The notes under the pieces were generated by a model. It saw nothing but the letters and a program-made list of their open reading frames with translations. It was not told the origin of the DNA and ran no database searches. Positions 22,538-33,634 of a stretch of 64,000 nt of DNA are shown here, piece by piece. Made by a program: the position numbers and the translations under genes. The stretch comes from Agarophyton chilense (Eukaryota; Rhodophyta; Florideophyceae; Gracilariales; Gracilariaceae): the NCBI GenBank assembly GCA_030374765.1, contig JARGXX010000095.1, forward strand, positions 744,001-808,000, given 5' to 3'. Each line of letters begins with the position of its first letter. Within the stretch, counting starts at the first letter, position 1.

Positions 22538-23548
22538 TCACTTATCAAAAATATCTTGTCCACCTCCGCCTTTCACCCCCTCCCCATCTCTCTCCTCCCC
22601 TTCCTCTTTCGCCTCCCACATTTCTTTCTCCTCCGCTAACAACTCCCTAAACTCGCATTCTTCAGGCATACAACGTCGGACGTAGCAATCAAATACAGAA
22701 CCGAGAAAAGTCGTCAACTCCTCCAGAAACACCTCGTAACGAACACCCAGATAGACCAGTTGGTTCGAAGGCATCCAAAACGCAACGGTCCCTTCATGTT
22801 CCTCATTTCTCAGCACTTTAGTCGGGTCCTCTTCCTTCACACCATGGTTCACCAGCTCCTCTCCGTAATTCTCTTCCACCTTCCTTCTCGCTGTCCGTAA
22901 GATATCCTCCACAGCAACCGGCAGATGCTTCGCATACAGTTTCGAAAACAGCATCTGTCGCTTCCCTCCTCTACCCATCTCCTCATCCAACGCCTCTACC
23001 ACAGATGCAATCCACGCATCCAAGCGAGCCAGATGCATCACACTTCCATTCACATACTGCGTCTCTCCTTCCTTCCACGGTTGCTCCACATCGTAATCCA
23101 TAAACTCTCTCAACACCTCCAAACTCAATCCGTTCTTGAAGTACAAGTCATCAGGTTCATCCCCATACTTTGTCGAGTTCACATCGTACCCTGAAAAACA
23201 TAGGTTCTCCAGCTTGTCCAACCTCCACGCAGATATGACGGGCTCCCCATTCGCGTCTTTCGGCAACAACTTCTCCCGAGCCTCCATCTCCTGCTCTGCA
23301 TACAACACATTCAGTTCTTCATCATCCTCCTTAAGAGGTTTTCTAGCAAGTAGAGTATACCCCAGACCCAAAAATAACCTACCCCTCGCATTCCTTTTCC
23401 GCACCCCCATAGCATCACTGAGAGCTTGTTTCATCCGCCTCCTCAAACACGTATCCCTCCTCCACTCCTCTTCACACTGCTTCTTCATCCCCATCCCCGT
23501 AAATTTTCTCCATATCGGATTCTCCAACTCCATCCGCACCACATGCAA
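22538..23548 (-). CDS. Transposon accessory gene, C-terminal part
   Basis: This 336-codon frame ends at 22538, 280 bases from the transposase stop, tail-to-tail. The protein is acidic and helical, with stretches such as WRLDKLENLCFSGYDVN and HLARLDAWIASVVEALDEE, and a Glu-rich, Gly-rich tail. I do not recognise a domain. At its N-terminal side the frame is cut by the chromovirus. The same frame resumes on the far side of that element at 32792, with the residues GGSDEMLL just before the junction, so both parts belong to one gene. It may be a DNA-binding or assembly helper, as in other two-protein CACTA elements, but that is only analogy. Confidence 0.6.
   Translation of the reverse strand: MHVVRMELENPIWRKFTGMGMKKQCEEEWRRDTCLRRRMKQALSDAMGVRKRNARGRLFLGLGYTLLARKPLKEDDEELNVLYAEQEMEAREKLLPKDANGEPVISAWRLDKLENLCFSGYDVNSTKYGDEPDDLYFKNGLSLEVLREFMDYDVEQPWKEGETQYVNGSVMHLARLDAWIASVVEALDEEMGRGGKRQMLFSKLYAKHLPVAVEDILRTARRKVEENYGEELVNHGVKEEDPTKVLRNEEHEGTVAFWMPSNQLVYLGVRYEVFLEELTTFLGSVFDCYVRRCMPEECEFRELLAEEKEMWEAKEEGEERDGEGVKGGGGQDIFDK
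23544..23548. repeat. Target-site duplication, left (TGCAA)
   Basis: TGCAA directly precedes the 5' LTR and recurs at 32787-32791 directly after the 3' LTR. Five bases is the usual duplication length for Ty3/gypsy integrases. Confidence 0.95.
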
Positions 23549-24117
23549 TGTAGTACAATGAGCCTAAGGACGGTAGCGATGTAGAGTGTCGGACGAGGAG
23601 TCCCAAAGTGGTGCAGCGGTCGAGCACCAAAGTACGCGCACGGCAGGAGCAGCGGTTGGCAACCCCACCCAGTGGCCACGTGGAGATATGCACACGGGAG
23701 CAGGAGATCAGACCGGTGACCTCCGGTGGACCTGGCACTGTAAGGCAGTGCGCCCAGAGGGAGTAGGATATTTTATTTAATTTTTTAGGGTAGTTTACCA
23801 GTGGACCTGAGCGCCTCGCCTACTATATTAGTGGCTTGAGTGCAGCCGGCCACTGAGGAAGTAAAGGGAAGCACCACCTCCGTCTTCAACTTACCCCAAA
23901 GTTCCAGAGGACACGGGCTTCCAAGCCATCGTTACGAGTGCCACCCGACCTGTAGGGTCCTCAGTTAACGCCCGCCCATTGCGCCCGCAGGTCAAAAGGT
24001 GCCCACGACTCAAGTAGACCCCAGTGGATTATCACCCCCAGTGGCTGGACTCTACCGCCGCTACCCTCGGTACATACTACTTCCCCACTCAGCCATTGGT
24101 GGTAGTATAGTACTACA
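23549..24117 (+). repeat. 5' LTR (569 bp)
   Basis: Begins TGTAGTAC and ends GTACTACA, an 8-bp perfect terminal inverted repeat. It is almost identical to 32218-32786. Confidence 0.95.
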
Positions 24118-24119
24118 TC

Positions 24120-24136
24120 TGGTCTCCCGACTTAGA
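24120..24136 (+). other. Primer-binding-site candidate
   Basis: TGGTCTCCCGACTTAG starts two bases after the 5' LTR. The leading TGG would pair with the CCA end of a tRNA; which tRNA cannot be said from this window. Confidence 0.55.
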
Positions 24137-24244
24137 AGCCTACAGGACAGCCGTTTTGGAATCTCGAGACCGAAGAAATTGGAATAGGACTTCTACCATT
24201 GGACTACTTGTCGCCGTTTTTGACAGCAAAACAACCCCGACCTT

Positions 24245-26428
24245 ATGGATAACCAACCCACAAACCCCCGAAACGAAGACCCACAAGGATCTCCGGCAGC
24301 CGCCGCGGCCCCCTCGGCCACACCCGCATCACTCCCTGTACCAGGGGACAGTGAAAGTGACCGGAGGAGCACGCGCAGCCGCACTGGTGGACGCACACTT
24401 GACCCTGTGGACGACCCTGAAAGGATCACTCGAGAATCGCCATTGGTCGCTCGCCTCCGTGAGAGTATTCATCAGTTACACCAACGGAACCCCCCTAGGA
24501 ACACCGCACTGAATCCCCAGGACTTAGCTGCAGTCGCCCCCCCTGCCCATATGGTGGACGACGTCGCCGCTCTCCTGTGGCCGCAACTCCGCACCTGGTG
24601 CGAGACCCAGGTGGAGTCATTCCTAGAGGACCGTTTGGACCGAGCACTACGCGAACGCCTCTCCTCGTTGGCCAGCGATCTCATTCCTCAGGTGGTACAA
24701 TCATACGTCCTCGTGGAGTCGATAGCTACGACCATCCAGGGGGAAATCACCCGCCAGGTAGGCCCAACGGACAGCCATCGGGCTGTCTCTCAAAGTATAC
24801 CATTGGTTAACCATCGGTCGCATCCAGCCGGACACCCGGGAGCAGGCTCTGTAATAGCCCCTCGCCTGGTGCGCCCACAGGAAGACCCATTGGACTATCA
24901 ACCGCCTGAGGCAAGCAGACCTCAGAGGCAGAGAGGCCGCGCGGGTGATGAGACCATTGGACAATACGGCAGTCGGTACGCCGTCGAGGACCATCGGGTT
25001 AGTGAAGAGCCTTTCCCGAGGGCCCAAGGAAGTGTCGACGACCAGAGGAGGAAGAGGAGAAACCGTAAGGCCAAGAGGTCGAGCCGTCGGAAGAGAGACC
25101 ACTCGGACTCAAGCGATGTTGATCATTCGGACTCCTCCAGCACCTCTGACCCCAGTGGAGACGAGGCAGACGTTCGGCGCCTCAGACCATTGGTCACGAC
25201 TAATGAGCTGTTCCAGAAGGTCTTAGACGTGAGCACGTACCGCTTGTTGGATCGGTCCGAGCGGTACACCTCTTCGGTCGCCAAGAACATTGCCAGGTGG
25301 GCCAAGAGGATGCAAGTGACCATCCAGGACAAGTTTTCGGGGAAGGACCCCATTACAGTCCTTAGGTTCTTGAGTTCTTTCCAAGTGGCCTGTGACCAGA
25401 ATGGAATCCATGAGGGAGCTGCTATGTACTTATTCCCGTTTTTCCTCACGGGTCAGGCGAAGGACCATGTCGTTGCGAAGATTTCAGGCTCCGCTAATCC
25501 AGTGGACGACCGAGATCGGGAACTCCTGAGGACCTATCCGGAGGTTGTCCATTATTTGTTGGAGACGTACGCCTCCGACGACTACATAATGGACGCCTAT
25601 CAGGACGTTATTGGATACCGTCAAGGTTCCAATGTGTCCGAGACGGACTATGCCGACCAATTGTGTACACGTGCCCGCCGCTGCGGGAACGTTTTTTCCG
25701 AAGGTCGACTCAAGCGATACTTTATCGCTGGTCTGTTGCCCGCTATACGGACTCACGTCCGTAACCACTACACTGCCCATTCGGACTTATCACTACGTCA
25801 GCTCGTGACGTATGCCGAAGGATACGGGAAGACCTATAGGACCTCCCGCCGCATGGGAGATGTAGACACCAGGGGACGCGCCAGACCCCTGCCGAAGGAC
25901 AGCAGTGCCCATTTGGTCGAGTCGCACACCGATACGGAATCTACCATCGGTCACTCAGAAGCCGCCGATGCGTTCGCGGTTAGCTTCCATTCAGCCCCAT
26001 CTGGTGCACCATCGGTTCTGACCCTAGGGACGACAACTCCATCGGCGCCGGCTACCCCGAAGTATTCCCCAGTGGCCCCACGGAAGGACGTCTTTACGAA
26101 GTCCAGTCAGGCCTGTCACATTTGCTTGTCTATGACTCGCCCGTGTGACTGTATTAAATTCCTACCTGAGGACGCCCGTAAGGCGCTCGCGGCCCGTAGG
26201 GAGGAAAACTATCAGGTGCGCCGCGCAGAGGGGTACTACCGTAGGCCCATTACCCCGAGGACCGCAGGGACCGCAGGGAGTTCGAAATATGTAACTCCGT
26301 TGGCTACTCCCGTGCAGCGACGTCAGGTCAATTTGGTAGAGGACTCTATGGACGAAGTCGATCACCCTACCCGAGAGGCCGATGGAGTGGCTGAGGAGCC
26401 ACAGGAAAACTACCAGAGGGACGCATAG
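24245..26428 (+). CDS. gag: gag of the chromovirus
   Basis: A 727-codon open frame between the 5' LTR and pol. The first 330 residues are Pro/Ser/Arg-rich with basic patches (RRKRRNRKAKRSSRRKR). A capsid-like helical core follows near residues 340-550 (DPITVLRFLSSFQVACDQNG, ETDYADQLCTRARRCG). A Cys-rich segment (CHICLSMTRPCDC) lies near residue 625 in place of a standard zinc knuckle. It would form the particle shell of the element. The frame looks whole. Confidence 0.85.
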   Translation: MDNQPTNPRNEDPQGSPAAAAAPSATPASLPVPGDSESDRRSTRSRTGGRTLDPVDDPERITRESPLVARLRESIHQLHQRNPPRNTALNPQDLAAVAPPAHMVDDVAALLWPQLRTWCETQVESFLEDRLDRALRERLSSLASDLIPQVVQSYVLVESIATTIQGEITRQVGPTDSHRAVSQSIPLVNHRSHPAGHPGAGSVIAPRLVRPQEDPLDYQPPEASRPQRQRGRAGDETIGQYGSRYAVEDHRVSEEPFPRAQGSVDDQRRKRRNRKAKRSSRRKRDHSDSSDVDHSDSSSTSDPSGDEADVRRLRPLVTTNELFQKVLDVSTYRLLDRSERYTSSVAKNIARWAKRMQVTIQDKFSGKDPITVLRFLSSFQVACDQNGIHEGAAMYLFPFFLTGQAKDHVVAKISGSANPVDDRDRELLRTYPEVVHYLLETYASDDYIMDAYQDVIGYRQGSNVSETDYADQLCTRARRCGNVFSEGRLKRYFIAGLLPAIRTHVRNHYTAHSDLSLRQLVTYAEGYGKTYRTSRRMGDVDTRGRARPLPKDSSAHLVESHTDTESTIGHSEAADAFAVSFHSAPSGAPSVLTLGTTTPSAPATPKYSPVAPRKDVFTKSSQACHICLSMTRPCDCIKFLPEDARKALAARREENYQVRRAEGYYRRPITPRTAGTAGSSKYVTPLATPVQRRQVNLVEDSMDEVDHPTREADGVAEEPQENYQRDA

Positions 26429-26508
26429 AGGCGTGCCGTCCCTCTAACACCAACTGCCTCAGTACACCAGACACGGAGACCCGAGAGGAGAAGTTAAAGT
26501 CGAAACCA

Positions 26509-29500
26509 ATGGACGAAGTGTATCGGGACCCGAGTCAGGTGTACGCCGTTGACCAGTGGGAAGACCTCGAGGACGCTGTATGCGTCCTGAGGAAGGACAA
26601 TTATAAAGTGCACGGGACCCTTGGCCTGCGTGCGAACACGACGCGGACTTTCACGGCCGTGTTGGACACGGGCGCAGGTCCAAACCTCGTACATCCTAGG
26701 TTCTTACCATTGGGCTGGGAACGGATGGTACAGTAGAGGAAGTCACCGAAGGTGACAGACGCTTCGAGGCGGCCTATGGACATTCGCGGAATCATCCCGC
26801 TTTATATCCAATTGGGTCACCTGAAGGTCAGGACTTGGTTTCTTGTATGTCCGAACCTGGGGGCAGAGGGTATCCTAGGGGCGAGTTTCATCGATAGATA
26901 TGTAAAAGCTATCTATCCTGGCCAAAGGAAGGTGACTTTTCACCGAGCATCCCCATTGGCCATTGTTGGATCACGCCCGGGACCCGAAGCCAACCCCACG
27001 AGGCCGAAGCTGCCCAAACAGACTGTGTCCAACAAGGTCCGTTTGGCTAAGGCGATAGTAATACTGCCGATGACCCAAGTGGTAGCCCCAGCGGTTTGCG
27101 AATCCTCAGGTCTTGTGTCATTGCAGAACCACCCCAAGCTGGTCACCAAGCATTTAGCTCTAATGGCCAATGGAGTGATGAACCTGGTACCCAGTAGGCC
27201 CTTTGCGGTGACGCTAAGCAATTTCCGCGATAGACCCACGAGGCTGCCCAAAGGTACGGTAGTTGGAATCACACTACCTGCCCCAGTGGCCATAATGGAA
27301 ATCCAGCCGGGAATCCTGCCTTCGGGCGCAGAGCCAATGTCCAATTGGGAACGCGAAGTCAACCTCGGGGAGGAATTTGAGCCCTACAGGACGAAAGTTA
27401 TCGAGCTCTTGAAGGACTTTGCTGACATGTGGAGCGAAAAATTAGGCGAGATCAATGCGACGAAACATCGCGTTGACCTCAAGAAAGGCGCCGCCCCGCA
27501 GTACCAGCACCCCTATAGGACAGGCCTTAAAGGACGAGAAACAGTGGCGCAAGAAATCGCGAAGATGAAGACCGCTGGAGTTATCGAGCGAGCACCACCC
27601 AACGAGGCCGAATGGGCAAGCCCTTTTGTCCTCGTGGCCAAGAAGGATGGGACGGTTCGGTTTTGCATTGATTACCGTAAGCTAAACGCAGTGACCGAAC
27701 GGGACAGTTACCCTATCCCCAGGATGGACGACTGTCTGGATTCATTGGGTGAGGCCCAAGTTTTTACCACGTTGGACGCTAACTGCGGCTACTGGCAGGT
27801 ACCAATGGACGACAAGGCCAAGGCGTTGACCACCTTTACGACCCACGAGGGACTGTTCCGGTTCACGCGAATGCCCTTTGGTCTTATGAATGCGCCGGCG
27901 ACTTTCCAACGGGCAATGGACATCGTCCTTTCCAGGGTCAAATGGAAATTTGCCCTGGTCTACTTAGATGATGTTATCATCTTTTCGAGGTCCATTGGTG
28001 AACACTTCACTCATGTGAAGGCTGTCCTTAGGTTGCTCCAACAGGCCGGTGTCACACTGGAGCTGAAGAAGTGTTTCTTCTTTCAGCCCTCGGTGGACTA
28101 TCTTGGCCATGTGGTCCTACCGGGCAAACTCCAGGTAACTAAAGCTACAACTAAGGCCATACGGAGTGCTAAACCCCCGCGGACCCATACGGAATTGCGT
28201 TCCTTTTTAGGTCTCTGCAATGTTTACCGTCGGTTCGTCCCTGGGTTTGCCAAGATTGCATCCCCCCTCAACGAGATGCTTAAAAAAGGGACCCCTTCGG
28301 AGTTCGATAACCTTACGGACGAACAATTTGAAGCCTACCAAGGCCTCAAGGACCACTTGGTGAACCCACCAATATTGGCGTTACCAAAGGCCAATAAACC
28401 GTACATCCTTGACACGGATGCGTCGGCGACCCAAGTGGGATGTACGCTCCTGCAAGAACAGGACTCTCCAAAGGACTATCGACCCATTGGCTACTGGAGC
28501 CGCTCCCTCACGAAGGCCGAACGGAACTACAATACGTCCGAACGGGAATGTCTTGCTATCGTTTGGTCAGTGCTACACCTAACGCCCTACCTGGAAGGCG
28601 TGCGTTTTACCATCAGGACAGACCATACGTCCCTCCGATGGCTTCTCAATATGACCGACGCGTCGTCCCGTTTGGCCCGTTGGAGACTCCGCTTGGCCGA
28701 ATTTGACTACGAGGTGACCTATAGGCCTGGGTTAAAGCATCAGGCCGCCGACGCCCTGTCACGCATTTTGACCGATGGGTCTGATCAAACTCCTCTGGAC
28801 GATGATATTCCCACCATATGGGATGGACCACGGGACCGGGACGAGGACGAGTCCGTCGGAGACCTCATAGGCGAAGTGTCCACTAGAACCACTAGTGGTG
28901 AAGCCCCAACGGTCATGACCTGCACGATAGACTGGGAGGACCCGCCATTGGAAGTCCATGTGGCCGACTCGGAGGTGGAAGACTTCACTCCGATTACCTT
29001 CGAGGAATTCCTTGTGGCCCAAGGTAAGGATGAGCAATGCGCCCAGTGGGCTAAAGCCGTGGGGACCCCAGGGTCATTGTTTGATTATGACCGACACGGT
29101 ATTCTCTGCCGACGCTCACCATTGGACGGAGCATTGCAACTCGTCGTACCAAAGGTTCTGCAGGCGAGACTTTTATATCTCGCCCACTACCCCCGTATGG
29201 CCGGCCACCCTGGCGGGACAAGAATGTATCAGACCTTAAGGAGATTCTTTTACTGGCCCCTCATGGCCAACGATCTCCTGGAGACCGCACGGAATTGCGC
29301 CGCTTGCGCGAAAATCCGCGGGACACGGGCCATCCACCAGGGGAAACTTAAACTATTCCCTGCGGCCGGGCCTTTGGAATTCGTCGCTATGGATATCCTG
29401 GGGCCGTTTCCTAAATCGACCCATGGGAATGCCTTCATCTTGGTCATAACCGATAGGTTCTCCAAGATGACAAGAGCCATCCCCCTACGGTCGACCACTG

Positions 29501-30660
29501 CAACTGACGTTGCAATGGCTTTCCTGGTCCATTGGATATATCCCTACGGTCTCCCCCTCTTTCTCCTGACGGACAATGGGCCGCAGTTCACCTCAAAGTT
29601 CTTTGAGCATGTCTGCTCGGCCTTAGGTCTGAAACACCTCCTGACCACCGCCTACCACCCGCAGACCAATGGACAAGCGGAACGCTTTAATCGCACATTG
29701 GCCGCGAGGTTAAGCCACTATGTGGCGGAGCACCAATTGGACTGGGACGACTATGTCCAGCCGTTGGTCTACGTGTACAATAACCAAGTCCATCGGTCCA
29801 CCGGTACCACGCCATTCGACCTTACTCTGGTTCGCGCCCCGACGCCCTACATGGTCGAGCTTCAAGAGCTCTCTACCCCTCAGGACATCACGGGCGACAT
29901 GACCCCGGCACAGGCCAAAAGATACTCGCGAAAGCGCATCGACGCTATCCTCAAGGCCGCCCAGACCAATCTGGACAAAGCGCAAAATCGCTACAAAGCT
30001 AACTTCGACAAGCCCATATGGTTTACGCCGAAGTTCGCCCCTGGGGATTATGTCCACTTGAATCGACCGCCGAGGGAAAAACACGAGGCCGAGGACATCG
30101 CGCGCAAGCTACTTCCGCACTCTACTGGCCCGTATCGGGTTATCAAGACCACAGGGAACACGGTCACCATTGGCCACGATGGCCTTCAGGATACCGTCTC
30201 CGTTGACCGCCTCTCCCGGGCGCCTAGCCCTCCAGTGGCCCCCGCTGCCTCATCGTCCTCCGAGCCTGCCGCATGCCCAACACGTCCTACGGGCAGCAAT
30301 CCACGCGCCACGCCGGTGGTCTCCGCCGATCCAGATGGCCCCGCGCCCCACGCGCACTCTCCCAGCATTACGCCCCCCGGTACGCCTCCCGCCCCGCACC
30401 AACCCGACACAACGCGGGAATACGTCGTTGACCGCGTGGTCTCCGCTGGTCTGGACGAGGATGGCGAGGTTCTCTACAAAGTACGCTGGTATGGCTACAG
30501 CCCCAAGGACGACCAATGGCTACCCGCGGAAAATATCCCACGTAATTTTATTGCCCGTTATTGGTCAAAAATGGGCCACACGGAGCGTGACCTTAAGGAG
30601 GGGAGGATTCCAAGCCATAGGTTCGTCACACGCACCCCGCGTTCCGCCTCCCACCAATAG
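26509..30660 (+). CDS. pol: pol region of the chromovirus: protease, RT, RNase H, integrase, chromodomain
   Basis: Domains appear in the Ty3/gypsy order. The aspartic protease motif VLDTGAGPN comes first. The reverse transcriptase carries FCIDYRKLNAVT, MPFGLMNAPATFQ and YLDDVIIFS. RNase H has ILDTDASATQVG and TDHTSL. The integrase has an HHCC finger (HYPRMAGHPGG...CAAC) and a D-D-E core with MDILGPFPK, LLTDNGPQF and NGQAERFNR. The C-terminal chromodomain is EYVVDRVVSAG then YKVRWYGYSPKDDQWLP. The chromodomain, which in this group steers integration to marked chromatin, places the element in the chromoviruses. The region looks nearly whole, with about one break. Confidence 0.9.
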
Positions 30661-31124
30661 GCAGCTGCACGGCCCGCCGAGCGAACCGCCGCCACGGGCA
30701 CCGCTCGCTGTTCCGTCCCCGCTTGGCCGGTGTGGTGCGTCGCGAAGAAGAAGGCGGTTCCCGACCAACGGATGAGGGTGGTAGGACGAAGCCTCCACGG
30801 GTCTGACGAGCGCACACCAACCTCTTGGACCTACGGTTAGACCTCCCGAAGGAGGGACCACGGGAATCGATTGTAGTGCTAGGGCCCAACGGACGGACTT
30901 CTCCGCGGGAACTCACCCAGTCCCCACCGATGGCCCAAGGAAACGCGCCCTGAACACGCTCAATAGGGCAGGTGACCTCACAGACCTCCGGGATGGACCC
31001 TGCAGAGGGAAAACCGCCGGACGGCAGCGCAGCGCCAAGGCCAGAAGGTCGAACATGGCCACGTCAAACAGCAATTGACCTACCAGGACATTGGAAAGAA
31101 GGAGCTAGACCCCTGGGAAACCCT

Positions 31125-31987
31125 TTATTGGACATTCGTGCTATCCCAAAAGGACGACGGACCACTGGAAGGACCCATGCGGGAGCGTTTGTGGAGGGGG
31201 CTGTGACCCGAGGCGGTCGAGTTGGCCGAGAAGTTCTCGGTGTCCGGAAGGCTCAGTCCGAAACGGTTATCCATATGGGCCGCTACGGAGTTCGAGAGAA
31301 CCTTTGCGTTCTCCTCCAGGATGGACGCCAATGCCTTTTTGACCTCCTGGTTCTTACCCACGAGGGAATCTACCGCGACGCCCAACGCACCTACGATTGC
31401 GCGGCCTTCAAGACCTCGACAACTCCAATGGCCTCGGTGGCCCCGACGGCACGGCAAGCGGCGACGAGCTCGTCGTATGCTTGCGTTACGGCCATAAGGA
31501 AAACATGCGCGCGAGGAATCACAGGAGCGACCGAGGGAGTAGCAGCAACGGTGACCGCAAAGGACGTTCCGGGATCAGTACCAGCGGCCGGTGGACTGTT
31601 GAACGACTCGTGAAGCCCGACCGTCGGAGATTCCATGTAGGGCGTCCATGAGGACGCTGGTTCAGGCACCACAGGGGCCCCGAAGATCTGAGGCCTGAGG
31701 CAAGCGACGTCGAACCCGATGGCCGGAGGATAGCAATCCGCGATGTCGCGGCAGGGAACGTCCACGGGAGTAGCCAACAGAGGTTTTGCGCCATAGGTCT
31801 TGCCGTCATCACGGCCCAAAAAATGCGCTGAAAGGAAGACCGATTGTGAGGGAACGCGGCTGGACGAATGAAAGCGACCGACGGGATCCGGCGGTACGCG
31901 GCCCCAGGAAGAAGGTACCAAATGGCCATGGGCACCACGCGCCCGATCGGACGGATAGATGCAACTGCCCATTGGATCCGCACGCAC
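31125..31987 (-). other. Antisense reading frames between pol and the 3' LTR
   Basis: Two overlapping minus-strand frames (31125-31457 and 31391-31987) have protein-like composition, including a helical stretch KNQEVKKALASILEENAK and a Pro/Val-rich part. Antisense frames at this place are known in some plant LTR elements. No family is recognised, and whether it is expressed is unknown. I treat it as part of the fossil and give no further reconstruction. Confidence 0.4.
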
Positions 31988-32204
31988 GGAACGTAGCCCC
32001 GTGGCAGAAAAACCTCCGCGTGCGCGCTAAAGTGGCCGGTGACCAATGGGAATGCCATGGGACGCTCTCTGCGGCACGGTACAGTCTGGGCGACGCTATA
32101 CGCGGCCGTAAGTCGCTGACACGACCTACCAGGGGCGTTCCTTGGGGAAGCAAGTCCACTGGCATCAACCGCATGGACGTTGGTCGGCCGAGACGGCCGA
32201 ATCT

Positions 32205-32215
32205 AAGGAGGGGAG
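32205..32215 (+). other. Polypurine tract
   Basis: AAGGAGGGGAG ends two bases before the 3' LTR, the usual place for the plus-strand primer. Confidence 0.8.
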
Positions 32216-32217
32216 TC

Positions 32218-32786
32218 TGTAGTACAATGGGCCTAAGGACGGTAGCGATGTGGAGTGTCGGACGAGGAGTCCCAAAGTGGTGCGGCGGTCGAGCAACAAA
32301 GTACGCGCACGGCAGGAGCAGCGGTTGGCAACCCCACCCAGTGGCCACGTGGAGATATGCACACGGGAGCAGGAGATCAGACCGGTGACCTCCGGTGGAC
32401 CTGGCACTGTAAGGCAGTGCGCCCAGAGGGAGTAGGATATTTTATTTAATTTTTTAGGGTAGTTTACCAGTGGACCTGAGCGCCTCGCCTACTATATTAG
32501 TGGCTTGAGTGCAGCCGGCCACTGAGGAAGTAAAGGGAAGCACCACCTCCGTCTTCAACTTACCCCAAAGTTCCAGAGGACACGGGCTTCCAAGCCATCG
32601 TTACGAGTGCCACCCGACCTGTAGGGTCCTCAGTTAACGCCCGCCCATTGCGCCCGCTGGTCAAAAGGTGCCCACGACTCAAGTAGACCCCAGTGGATTA
32701 TCACCCCCAGTGGCTGGACTCTACCGCCGCTACCCTCGGTATATACTACTTCCCCACTCAGCCATTGGTGGTAGTATAGTACTACA
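32218..32786 (+). repeat. 3' LTR (569 bp)
   Basis: Same length and same ends as the 5' LTR, about six differences by eye. Confidence 0.95.
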
Positions 32787-32791
32787 TGCAA
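32787..32791. repeat. Target-site duplication, right (TGCAA)
   Basis: Matches 23544-23548 exactly. Confidence 0.95.
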
Positions 32792-33140
32792 CAACATCTC
32801 ATCACTCCCCCCCTGAAAATACGGAGTGTAGGCCTTCGGTCCCCACGACTTTCTTCCTGTTGCCAGCTCCAAAGGATCTAAAGGCACCATCTCCTTTTCA
32901 CTTATAATCAGAATAATCTGATTCCTTCCCGCCCTCACTTCTTCTGCCCGGTTCGACCAGTTTCGCTCCGGTTCCCTCCTTCCGAAGCACAACTCACTCG
33001 TCTCCTCTGTAGTTTTCTACTATGTCGGGGAATCCGATAGGCTGATTTTTCGCGAAGTCGCGGTTGGAACTCATAAGTGAGTGATATCATCAGCATTGTG
33101 ATATGAAACGGCACACCGCGTAGGATGCCAGGAGGCAGGG
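32792..33140 (-). CDS. Transposon accessory gene, middle part
   Basis: Next to the chromovirus, a minus-strand frame (MVPLDPLELATGRKSWGPKA, then YFQGGSDEMLL) leads directly into the frame that resumes at 23548. Further upstream another phase reads NRDFAKNQPIGFPDIVENYR and meets a donor-like GTGAGTTGTG near 33000, so at least one intron is likely in this part. The function is unknown, and the exon borders are not settled. Confidence 0.4.
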
Positions 33141-33145
33141 TACAT

Positions 33146-33502
33146 TGTTGGAACACGTGGTATCACGAGTGGAGTGGCTTGCAACGGCGCATGTAGTGGC
33201 GATCCACATGGCTGGTTTTACTACCCTTTGTAGCTAGGCGTCCATTAGGGACCGTACCCATACAGTGGTTTGGCTAAGTGGCTGACCACTGGGTATTATT
33301 TACGTATTATTTGGGCACTCACCCTGGCACACAGTATATAGTGTACCAGAGGTGAGCGCCGACTCCAAGTAAAGGAGACAACATGGGCATCATGACTATT
33401 CTGTTCCTCGCTTAGGATTCCTTAACCGGAGATCCGGACGAGCTATAATAGATAGTCGGCCACCAACCACTTCACGAGCCGTCTCGTACCTACGTTCCAT
33501 CA
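33146..33502. repeat. Possible solo LTR, copia-like
   Basis: The stretch starts TGTTGGAACACG and ends CGTTCCATCA, near-inverse ends like many Ty1/copia LTRs. It has a TATA-like AGTATATAG about two thirds along. It lies inside the accessory gene of the transposon. I could not find a clean target duplication, so this is a weak call. Confidence 0.3.
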
Positions 33503-33634
33503 ACGTTTTACAGTTGCACTGTTCACGCTCGCACACCCCACTTACAGCTCCCTGGTGTTGTAGCTCTACCACCCCTTTTCCTTCGCCCCAAGTGACCCAT
33601 CGGCAGTCCGAACGCTGTCGCAGGTGTCTGTTCT

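Larger units (their letters stand above)
23549..32786 (+). mobile_element. Ty3/gypsy LTR retrotransposon, chromovirus (nearly whole)
   Basis: This 9.2-kb element has two 569-bp LTRs, a primer-binding-site candidate, a gag frame, a pol region ending in a chromodomain, a 1.5-kb stretch after pol, a polypurine tract, and a perfect TGCAA duplication. The LTRs begin TGTAGTAC and end GTACTACA. They differ at only about six positions by eye, so the insertion is young. The element looks whole apart from about one break in pol. It is inserted in the accessory gene of the DNA transposon. The DNA is unusually rich in the motif CCANTGG (about 40 copies by eye, mostly CCATTGG and CCAGTGG on the coding strand). 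Confidence 0.95.
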
